This document shows positions 26,442-32,797 of a stretch of 32,797 bases of DNA, one piece after another. Under the pieces are notes generated by a model, which made no database searches, was not told the DNA's origin, and was given only the letters and a program-made list of their open reading frames with translations. A program made the translations under genes and the position numbers. Origin of the DNA: Bacillus sp. M6-12 (lineage in GTDB: Bacteria > Bacillota > Bacilli > Bacillales > DSM-1321); contig NZ_PGVF01000010.1 of the NCBI RefSeq assembly GCF_002860285.1, positions 1 to 32,797 on the forward strand, read 5' to 3'. How positions within the stretch are numbered: the stretch's first letter is position 1; every line of letters starts with the position of its first letter.

Positions 26442-27215
26442 ATGAAATTAAAAGATCAGCATATCGTGGTGACCGGAGCTTCAAGTGGTTTAGGCTATGC
26501 AATGGCAGAAGCGCTTCTAAAAGAGGGAGCAACTGTTGCCTTATCGTCCCGCCCGGGGAGGAAATTGAATGAAGCTGTACATAACCTTACAAGGCAAGGG
26601 TTACATGCTGTAGAGCTTCCGATGGATGTCCGTTCTGAACAATCAGTGAAGGATGCCGTCGATTGGGTGAAAAAGGAATGGGGAAAAATTGATGTTCTCG
26701 TAAACAATGCCGGAATAGGAATGCGAACGGTGAACCCTCAATTTCTGACTGAACCGCAGCCTTTCTTCCAAGTTTCGCCAAATGGATTCCGTGATTTAAT
26801 TGATACAAACGTTACAGGATATTTCCTGGTTTCCCGCGGTTTTGTTCCTTTTATGGTTGAACAGGGAAAAGGTAAAATCATTAATATTTCTATGAATTAT
26901 GAGACAATGAAGCGAAAGGGATTCGTCCCTTATGGACCTTCTCGCGCAGCCACTGAATCTTTGTCCTATATTATGGCAGAGGATTTAAAGAGCTATGGCA
27001 TTACAGTGAATATGTTGCTTCCTGGAGGAGCCACCATTACGGGCATGATTCCAGATGAAGTGAAGAAGCAGCTTGAAGGCAAATTTCAGTTGCTAGATCC
27101 GGGCGTAATGGCTAACCCCATTGTCTTTTTGGCATCAGGAGAATCGGAAGGGATTACTGGGGAACGAATTGTGGCAATTGAATTTGATAAATGGCTACAA
27201 GAAAAGGATAAATAA
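26442..27215 (+). CDS. Short-chain dehydrogenase/reductase
   Basis: A 257-residue classical SDR. The coenzyme motif TGASSGLG is at residues 12-19 and NNAG at about 89-92. Ser in NISMNYETM can serve as the catalytic Ser, and Tyr is in VPYGPSRAATES, where the usual YxxxK motif reads YxxxR. Arg after GLSSRPGRK-like sequence near the second strand (SSRPGRK) suggests NADP(H). The substrate cannot be inferred. AAAGGAG precedes the ATG. It is the only intact gene between att-like sites 2 and 3. Confidence 0.9.
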   Translation: MKLKDQHIVVTGASSGLGYAMAEALLKEGATVALSSRPGRKLNEAVHNLTRQGLHAVELPMDVRSEQSVKDAVDWVKKEWGKIDVLVNNAGIGMRTVNPQFLTEPQPFFQVSPNGFRDLIDTNVTGYFLVSRGFVPFMVEQGKGKIINISMNYETMKRKGFVPYGPSRAATESLSYIMAEDLKSYGITVNMLLPGGATITGMIPDEVKKQLEGKFQLLDPGVMANPIVFLASGESEGITGERIVAIEFDKWLQEKDK

Positions 27216-27282
27216 CACTCCCGAGGCTTAGATGTTTCCACTATAGGATGGTCTACTGAAGAGGAAAAAGCCCCACTCAATT

Positions 27283-27300
27283 GGGCAACATGATGTAATA
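27283..27300 (+). repeat. att-like site 3
   Basis: GGGCAACATGATGTAATA differs from the groEL end at two of 18 positions. The sequence on its right (CCCTTGATATGACTGGG, TTATGCTAACATAG) resembles stretches next to site 2, probably integrase arm sites. Confidence 0.7.
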
Positions 27301-27358
27301 GCGCCCCTCATCCCTTGATATGACTGGGTTTGTTAATATTATGCTAACATAGAGGATA

Positions 27359-27404
27359 TTAATCGAAGCTTCTCATGAGTTCACTGAACTTATGAGAAGC
27401 TTCT
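27359..27404 (-). pseudogene. Integrase C-terminal tail (remnant 3)
   Basis: The minus strand reads EASHKFSELMRSFD and a stop, the last residues of a tyrosine integrase like that at 25599. Nothing further upstream is recognisable. Confidence 0.55.
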
Positions 27405-27410
27405 TTTTTA
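27364..27410 (+). terminator. Strong terminator formed by the integrase tail
   Basis: The arms 27365-27383 and 27385-27403 form an almost perfect 19-bp stem around TGAGTTCACTGAACTTA, followed by six T. It would end transcription coming from the SDR gene. Confidence 0.8.
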
Positions 27411-27430
27411 TTTTTGGGCTACGTGAAGGT

Positions 27431-27603
27431 TTACATTTTTCGTAATCTGATTTTTGTTATATCAACGAACTCATAGAAATTTCTAGCAAAGAGAGCACGT
27501 TTATAACCAATGAGCTTTTTACCTTCCTTCCTTATATCAGCCAAATGAGTTTCCATCAATTTAGGCCATTGTTGTCTTAAACTTCTCTTTTAACGGTTTG
27601 CTT
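27431..27603 (-). pseudogene. Unidentified gene fragment
   Basis: The frame reads KPLKRSLRQQWPKLMETHLA then DIRKEGKKLIGYKRALFARN and FYEFVDITKIRLRKM before a stop. Composition and codon use look coding, but no start or ribosome site is present and I do not recognise the family. It is probably a fragment of an element gene. The rest of the spacer up to 27879 is AT-rich without a gene. Confidence 0.35.
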
Positions 27604-27879
27604 TAAGCGAGAAATCCAAGCTGACAAAAAGGGTGCTGAATTAAGTTTTACCAATTGTTATCTTAAAACCAACCCATTTCAAGCTAACCCATCCGAATGA
27701 TGTGAACTTCTTTTTAAAGGAAAATGAATTTTATTATTATTTGCAAGAATATTATATTTATAAAATATTATAAAAATTCACACTATACTAAAAAAATTAT
27801 TGATATATATTTCTATCATAATTTATAATCAGACATATGTTATATTTTATGACATTAAAAAATTAATAAGGGGGATTTT

Positions 27880-29352
27880 ATGATCGAACACATTGTAAAT
27901 ACCATTAACGGATGGTTGTGGAGCCCAGTATTGATTGCTTTCATTGTTTTATGCGGATTGTATTTTAGTTTTCGGACCAGATTCCTGCAAATTCGTCACA
28001 TAAAAGAAATGGTTAAACTGCTTGCTTCGGGGAAAGGTTCCGATGAGGGGGTTTCTTCGTTCCAGGCATTAGCAATGTCTTTATCAGGTCGTATAGGTGT
28101 TGGAAATATCGCTGGAACAGCAACTGGTATTGCTTATGGAGGACCAGGTTCCGTATTTTGGATGTGGGTCATTACCTTTGTCGGTGCAGCTTCAGCTTTT
28201 GTGGAGTCGACTCTTGCTCAAATGTATAAAGAAAAGCAGGATGGAGAGTATCGAGGAGGTCCGGCATACTACATAGAAAAGGGACTTGGCTGGAAGTGGT
28301 TTGCCGTCGTTTTTGCAGTAGCAACACTACTCGCTATGGCTGTTTTAATGCCAGGAATACAAGCAAATGCAATTGCAGAGGGCGTTCATAACGCTTTTGG
28401 TATTGACAAAACAATTACTGGTATAGTCGTTGTCGCACTTATTGGTTTTACTATTTTTGGCGGTGTAAAGCGTATTGCTAGAGTAGCAGAATTTATCGTT
28501 CCTTTTATGGCGGCCGGTTATCTGTTAATTGCAATTGCAATCGTAGCGATTAATTTCGAGAAAATTCCCGAAGTATTTGGACTTATTTTTAAAAGCGCTT
28601 TTGGAGCTGAAGAAGTATTTGGCGGTATTATTGGGTCAGCAGTTATGTGGGGAGTAAAACGAGGTCTTTATGCCAATGAAGCCGGTCAGGGTACTGGTGC
28701 TCACCCAGCGGCAGCAGCTGAGGTATCCCACCCGGCGAAGCAAGGGCTTGTACAGGCGTTTTCTATTTATTTAGATGTATTCTTAGTTGTTACATCAACC
28801 GCAGTGATGATTTTATTTACAAATCAATATAATGTAATAAATGAAAAAACAGGGAAATTTATAACTGAAAACCTTAAAGGAGTTCAGCCTGGACCAGGTT
28901 ACACTCAAGCGGCCGTTGATACAATACTTCCGGGATTCGGAGCAGAATTTATTGCTATTGCACTTTTCTTCTTTGCCTTCACTACGATTTATGCTTACTA
29001 CTATATTGCAGAAACAAATCTAGCATATCTAGTACGCGGTAAGCACAAAGTAAAGGCTTTTGTTGTATTAAAAATTATCCTTATAGGTGCTACTTTCTAT
29101 GGAGCAGTAAAAACGGCATCAACAGCATGGGCAATGGGTGATATCGGACTTGGAATTATGGTTTGGCTGAACTTAATTGCGATTGTATTGTTATTTAAAC
29201 CAGCAAGTATTGCTCTAAAAGATTATGAAGATCAATTGAAGCAAGGGAAAGACCCAGAATTCAATTCATCTAGGTATGGAATTAAGAATGCTGATTTCTG
29301 GAAAAATGGATATGAAAAATCCCAAAAAAGTAAGGATAGAAACGTTTCATAA
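27880..29352 (+). CDS. AGCS-family sodium:alanine (amino acid) symporter
   Basis: A 490-residue membrane protein with about 10-11 helices. The N-terminus (INGWLWSPVLIAFIVLCGLY), FQALAMSLSGRIGVGNIAGT with its Gly-rich loop, and GVKRGLYANEAGQGTGAHPAAAAEV are hallmarks of the alanine or glycine:cation symporter family (AlsT, DagA, GlnT). Uptake of alanine, glycine or glutamine coupled to Na+ is likely; which one cannot be told. AAGGGGGA precedes the ATG at 27880. Many systems of this class are not mobile, so its place between integrase scars is notable. An intrinsic terminator follows. Confidence 0.95.
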   Translation: MIEHIVNTINGWLWSPVLIAFIVLCGLYFSFRTRFLQIRHIKEMVKLLASGKGSDEGVSSFQALAMSLSGRIGVGNIAGTATGIAYGGPGSVFWMWVITFVGAASAFVESTLAQMYKEKQDGEYRGGPAYYIEKGLGWKWFAVVFAVATLLAMAVLMPGIQANAIAEGVHNAFGIDKTITGIVVVALIGFTIFGGVKRIARVAEFIVPFMAAGYLLIAIAIVAINFEKIPEVFGLIFKSAFGAEEVFGGIIGSAVMWGVKRGLYANEAGQGTGAHPAAAAEVSHPAKQGLVQAFSIYLDVFLVVTSTAVMILFTNQYNVINEKTGKFITENLKGVQPGPGYTQAAVDTILPGFGAEFIAIALFFFAFTTIYAYYYIAETNLAYLVRGKHKVKAFVVLKIILIGATFYGAVKTASTAWAMGDIGLGIMVWLNLIAIVLLFKPASIALKDYEDQLKQGKDPEFNSSRYGIKNADFWKNGYEKSQKSKDRNVS

Positions 29353-29388
29353 AGTGAAACTTTTGTTTAAACTTGATCTAAACTTGGA

Positions 29389-29423
29389 AAGCACCAGCAT
29401 TCGTCACAGCTGGTGCTTTTTTT
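29389..29423 (+). terminator. Terminator of the symporter gene
   Basis: AAGCACCAGC (29389-29398) pairs with GCTGGTGCTT (29409-29418), then T7 in total. Confidence 0.93.
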
Positions 29424-29580
29424 GGTGCTCTTCTTATATTGTGAATTTACCTGGTGATTATAGATAGTTCAATTTCCCAACCGTCTGTTTTTGAGTAGAA
29501 ATTTACAGAAGATGCATCCTCTTATTCTTCATTTCTGTTATAATAATTCTGTTAATTGGGACAATTTAGGATGGTGGATA

Positions 29581-30849
29581 ATGGAAGAGTATATAAAAAA
29601 TCAAGCTGACCTACAGACAGACGAAGAAAGATTTCGTGTGTTAGTAGAGCATGTAAGTGATTGGATCTGGGAAGTCGATGAAAATGGTATATATACATAT
29701 GCCAGTCCCAGGATAAAGGATATCTTGGGGTATTCACCCTCTGAGGTAATAGGGAAAACACCTTTTGATTTAATGGAGCCAATGGAAGGGAAACGTATAG
29801 CTCCCGTTTTTGAATACCATCTTTCTAATAAGCTGCCTATTAAAAGCTTAGAAAACATTAACCTTCATCGTGACGGACATGAAGTAATATTAGAAACTAG
29901 TGGTTCCCCCATTTTAAATGCTGATGGAAAATGTATTGGCTACAGAGGGATAGATAGAGACATAACTTTAAGAAAACAGATTGAGCGCAGACAGCAGCAG
30001 CTCTTAGATATCATAGAAGCTTCTCCTGATTTTATTGCAACTTTAGACACTAATGGCAATAGTTTGTATTATAACCCGACTGCTCGTAAAATGCTTGGAA
30101 TTAGTGAAGAAGACATCTCTAGTGAAAAAGTAAATCCAAAATGGGTAACAGATATCATTAAAACTGAGGGGATACCAGTTGCTATAGAGAAAGGGCATTG
30201 GAAAGGGGAAACAACTATTCTTAAAGAGGATGGAAAAGAGATACCCGTTTCTCAAATGATTGTAGCACATAAATCTGAAAACGGTGCTGTTGAGTTTTTA
30301 TCTACAATTGCGCACGATATAACAGAAAGAAAAGAACTTGAAAAAGTGGTTCAATACCAAGCTCATTATGACACTCTAACTAATTTGCCAAACAGGAGAT
30401 CTCTCCATAAAAAATTGTCGCAAATAATGGATAATCCTACAGAACAAAAAAGAGTCGCTGTATTGTTTATGGACTTGGATAATTTTAAAGAAATCAATGA
30501 TAATCTTGGTCATGAAATTGGGGACCAATTACTTAAAATGACAGCAGTCCAATTGAAAAATTGTGTTGAGGAAGCTGATTTTGTTTGCCGTTATGGCGGA
30601 GATGAGTTTATATTAATTTTAGAAAATATACAAAACGAAGCTGAAGTGAAAGAAAAGGCCGGACGGATTTCAGAAGCATTTCATGAACCTTTTCAGTTTG
30701 ATGGACACTCTTTAAAGGTGACTGGAAGTATAGGTATCAGTATTTATCCGGATGATGGAATGGATTTAGCTGTACTCATAAAAAAAGCAGACAATGCGAT
30801 GTATCGTATAAAACGAAAAGGAAAAAACAACTTTTCAAGAGATTATTAA
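29581..30849 (+). CDS. PAS-PAS-GGDEF diguanylate cyclase
   Basis: A 422-residue soluble protein. PAS 1 (about residues 15-125; FRVLVEHVSDWIWEVDENG) and its PAC end GYRGIDRDIT are followed by PAS 2 (about 140-255; IIEASPDFIATLDTNG). The GGDEF domain covers about 260-422, with DTLTNLPNRRSL, MDLDNFKEINDNLGHEIGD and the active site RYGGDEF (GGDEF at 339-343), so it should make cyclic di-GMP. The typical RxxD inhibitory site is not obvious. There is no membrane segment, hence a cytoplasmic signal is sensed. ATG 29581 has GGATGGTGGAT upstream; a start at 29491 would add 30 residues outside any domain. Confidence 0.93.
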   Translation: MEEYIKNQADLQTDEERFRVLVEHVSDWIWEVDENGIYTYASPRIKDILGYSPSEVIGKTPFDLMEPMEGKRIAPVFEYHLSNKLPIKSLENINLHRDGHEVILETSGSPILNADGKCIGYRGIDRDITLRKQIERRQQQLLDIIEASPDFIATLDTNGNSLYYNPTARKMLGISEEDISSEKVNPKWVTDIIKTEGIPVAIEKGHWKGETTILKEDGKEIPVSQMIVAHKSENGAVEFLSTIAHDITERKELEKVVQYQAHYDTLTNLPNRRSLHKKLSQIMDNPTEQKRVAVLFMDLDNFKEINDNLGHEIGDQLLKMTAVQLKNCVEEADFVCRYGGDEFILILENIQNEAEVKEKAGRISEAFHEPFQFDGHSLKVTGSIGISIYPDDGMDLAVLIKKADNAMYRIKRKGKNNFSRDY

Positions 30850-30997
30850 TTTATTAATAGTATCTATTGCTTTCTTGCTGTTTACGATCTATTCTGTGCT
30901 TATTCATGCGAAACCTTGGTTTTATATGAATGAGTCAAAATCAACAATATTTAACCTGAAAGAATTAGTGTAATTCAAACAATGCCCTGTCATCTTA

Positions 30998-31016
30998 CGG
31001 CGACATGATGTAATAA
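30998..31016 (+). repeat. att-like site 4
   Basis: CGGCGACATGATGTAATAA matches 17 of 19 bases of the groEL end. The next bases (ATATCATAAACCCTT) also follow the sequence after groEL. Confidence 0.75.
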
Positions 31017-31050
31017 ATATCATAAACCCTTTGAAGCATGAAGGTTTTAT

Positions 31051-31150
31051 AGAGAAGGTCTTTCACCAGTTACTTAACTGGCGGGAGGCCTTCTTTTCAT
31101 AGCAATATGTGCATAACTGTATTGGTTGTGTTAATGTCACCTGGCTAAAT
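31051..31150 (-). pseudogene. Integrase C-terminal tail (remnant 4)
   Basis: By comparison with 25599-25710, the minus strand keeps TTA-G-C...GACATTAACACAACC, TATGCACAT (the YAH motif) and AAAGAAGGCCTCCC, but with deletions and frameshifts throughout. It is a decayed integrase tail. Confidence 0.65.
31055..31094 (+). terminator. Hairpin of integrase remnant 4, terminator-like
   Basis: The arms 31055-31072 and 31075-31092 pair with one mismatch and several G-U pairs, ending TTCTTTT. The tip CAGTTA-CT-TAACTG lost one base on each arm relative to the hairpin at 10569, so pairing was kept while the reading frame was lost. Confidence 0.6.
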
Positions 31151-31354
31151 GATCCTAATTTTTATATCGCTCCAATCGTAAGGGAGGTGTGAGTTTTGGA
31201 ATGTATCAGAAAATCTTAATATGCGGGGCAAGATGCCTGGCCCAAGAATAGATAGGGAAATATCTCAGGCTGCGCTGCACTAGAAAAGTTATGGGCGATA
31301 TGCCTCTTGCAAATAAAGTTAAGAACATTCATATTGAATGGGAGGAGGTGCGAT

Positions 31355-32065
31355 ATGCGGCACGATATACAACCGAATGAACGAGCTTTCTCTTCCAAGG
31401 AGGTGGCAGAAGAAGTGGGAATTGCAACTCCCACAGTTCGAAAGTATGGCCAAATCTTAGAGCGGAATGGATACGAGTTTTTGAAAGATGGCGACCGACG
31501 TATCTTCGTTCAATCTGACATTAAAGCACTTATAGCGCTGCGCGATACTGACAAGCCCCTGGACGATACGGCTAAGGATCTTGTGGAGCAGCAAAAAGAA
31601 AGATTAGAAGGATCCAATGAAACAGAGATAGCGATAAACGATACATATGAAAATAATTTACCCCACGACCCGAATCAATTAAAAGAAGTCTTAATGTTTT
31701 TAGTTAAAGAACTTGCAGCAACACGTGAAATGAATGTCCAGCTGACAAACGATATGTCCCAGCTTAAAACAAAGATTTCCCAACTCCAGCAAGACCATCA
31801 TGTGATAAGTTCAAGTATTGGAAACTCAGCAAAAAGAACTAATGCTAAAATTGAAAAATTAACTGAGCAGCAAAATAACCATTATGAAACATTGCTGCAA
31901 CAAGAACAACAAAGAAGTGAACTTTTGCAAAAAGAAATACAAAATATGCGGGACGAACAGAAAAGAGAATGGAGTTCACAAAATGATTTCAATAATCGCT
32001 TAGAAGAAGCGGTGCAAGAACGCAAGTCAAAATGGGGAGGGCTTTTCTCCATATTCCGGAAATAA
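31355..32065 (+). CDS. MerR-like HTH, DUF3967-type protein
   Basis: A 236-residue protein. Residues 10-70 form a MerR-like winged helix (RAFSSKEVAEEVGIATPTVR then KYGQILERNGYEF and DRRIFVQSDIKAL). Residues about 110-225 are a long coiled coil rich in Gln, Glu and Lys. The tail WGGLFSIFRK is the end I associate with DUF3967 proteins of Bacillus plasmids and integrative elements. Role unknown; partition, replication control or regulation of the element are possible. GGGAGGAGGTG precedes ATG 31355. A short decayed copy of its middle lies at 32598. Confidence 0.85.
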   Translation: MRHDIQPNERAFSSKEVAEEVGIATPTVRKYGQILERNGYEFLKDGDRRIFVQSDIKALIALRDTDKPLDDTAKDLVEQQKERLEGSNETEIAINDTYENNLPHDPNQLKEVLMFLVKELAATREMNVQLTNDMSQLKTKISQLQQDHHVISSSIGNSAKRTNAKIEKLTEQQNNHYETLLQQEQQRSELLQKEIQNMRDEQKREWSSQNDFNNRLEEAVQERKSKWGGLFSIFRK

Positions 32066-32597
32066 GATGCCTGTTAAGATTTATGCTTAATGTAAGCAAA
32101 TTATTAACGCCGAAAAAAGGGGTTTGTAATTTTTTTACATAAAATGATAATGGCGGATAATAGTATGGGGATGTATATCCGCCAAACTTTACTGCAATAT
32201 TTGATTTATTACCTGAAACAGAAAAGAGCTTTTTGTTACGTATTGATGAGCGATATTATTATAAATAAATTCAGTGCCTTTACGGATTATAAAAGCGGAG
32301 TTCAAGATGGACATCCGAAGGACGAGTTACCTTCTAAGGAAGTGAACCATTCAGCACCAGCTATGGTAAAAGTAATGTATGTCTAAATAAAAAACGAATA
32401 TGAATTGTAAACGATGACGATTTGGTATGGAACCTCTTATAGTGTTACGCGATACGGAAAAAGCCACGAGACGATACACCTAACAAAAGGAAGGGTTAGG
32501 AACATAAAATAAGGGTTAGCGTACATCGTTACATAAGAAAAATTGTCCATAATAATGGTGTTAACTTTAAGATATCGCTGCCACACATGAAGCGATA
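32066..32597. other. Spacer without a convincing gene
   Basis: A small frame at 32144-32386 (80 codons) has no ribosome site and no recognisable features. The rest is AT-rich. It may be decayed element DNA. Confidence 0.4.
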
Positions 32598-32660
32598 TCC
32601 AACCTGACAAACGATATGTCTTAGCTTAAAGCAACGAATACCATTCTCCAAATTCCAACA
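32598..32660 (+). pseudogene. Short decayed copy of the DUF3967-type gene
   Basis: Bases 32602-32632 are nearly identical to 31739-31769 of the intact gene (CTGACAAACGATATGTC then AGCTTAAA), and similarity fades over the next 30 bases. The copy is frameshifted and lies next to att-like site 5. Confidence 0.75.
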
Positions 32661-32730
32661 AATTTCCCGAGAAATATCTACAAAGTCTGAGTACATATCG
32701 ACATAATTAGATGTCCAACTTTCACATTTC

Positions 32731-32749
32731 GGGCGGCAAGATATAATAA
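32731..32749 (+). repeat. att-like site 5
   Basis: GGGCGGCAAGATATAATAA matches 17 of 19 bases of the groEL end. Confidence 0.65.
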
Positions 32750-32755
32750 CTCTTT

Positions 32756-32797
32756 AAGAAAGATACGGTTTCTTCATCAGTGGAAATTTGACTTTCG
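32756..32797 (-). pseudogene. Integrase C-terminal tail (remnant 5), cut by the window end
   Basis: The minus strand reads SKFPLMKK, resembling KFSELMKN at the end of tyrosine integrases, at the expected distance from att-like site 5. The window ends before more can be seen. Confidence 0.45.

Noticed and set aside
32144..32386. An 80-codon open frame
   Set aside because: No ribosome site, no recognisable motif, and it sits in decayed element DNA; kept only as part of the spacer.

Overview
The window looks like the chromosome of a Bacillaceae bacterium (Bacillus sensu lato; the genus cannot be fixed from this sequence). The evidence is the gene order tsaE-tsaB-rimI-tsaD / ydiF / moaC / rex / ydiK-ydiL / groES-groEL, the AGGAGG-type ribosome sites, the CIRCE operator before groES, and two families of GC-rich interspersed repeats of a kind I know from Bacillus genomes. 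The window opens on the last bases of a 5S rRNA gene, followed by an initiator tRNA.

Bases 1 to 10453 are core genome. They hold the tsaEBD genes for the t6A modification of tRNA, with rimI; the ABC-F protein YdiF; MoaC (molybdenum cofactor); the redox repressor Rex; the membrane proteins YdiK and YdiL; and the GroES/GroEL chaperonin. Compared with B. subtilis as I remember it, thiL (before tsaE) and tatAy-tatCy (after rex) are absent. The tsaD-ydiF gap carries a dense array of DnaA boxes, all in one orientation.

From the groEL stop codon to the end, the window is accessory DNA with an unusual structure. A site resembling GGGCGGCATGATGTAATAA, which is the end of groEL itself, recurs at 10438, 25469, 27283, 30998 and 32731. 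Each copy is followed by a decayed 3' end of a tyrosine integrase reading back toward groEL. I read this as a tandem stack of integrative-element remnants at the groEL 3' end. The integrase tails also form stem-loops that probably serve as terminators on the plus strand.

The first and largest segment (about 15 kb, 10438-25469) is a formaldehyde island. It encodes 3-hexulose-6-phosphate synthase (hxlA), 6-phospho-3-hexuloisomerase (hxlB), glucose-6-phosphate isomerase (pgi), glucose-6-phosphate dehydrogenase (zwf) and a short 6-phosphogluconate dehydrogenase (gnd). Together these can form a closed dissimilatory ribulose monophosphate cycle: formaldehyde is fixed onto ribulose 5-phosphate, isomerised, oxidised and released as CO2, regenerating the acceptor. 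Only 6-phosphogluconolactonase is missing. Three HxlR/DUF24 regulators keep the Cys-x-Lys pair known for formaldehyde sensing. A shared operator (AAGTGCGTACTT, 21 bases before a -10 box) precedes hxlA, zwf and a second, partly decayed gnd unit. The island also carries two DJ-1/PfpI proteins, a YitT-type membrane protein, two paralogues of a 163-167 residue protein I do not recognise, a possible zinc-ribbon microprotein, broken iron-dependent alcohol dehydrogenases, IS3 remnants and a decayed copy of hxlAB.

The later segments are small: one short-chain dehydrogenase (25.5-27.3 kb), a sodium:alanine-type symporter with a PAS-PAS-GGDEF protein (27.3-31.0 kb), and a MerR-like/DUF3967-type protein (31.0-32.7 kb).
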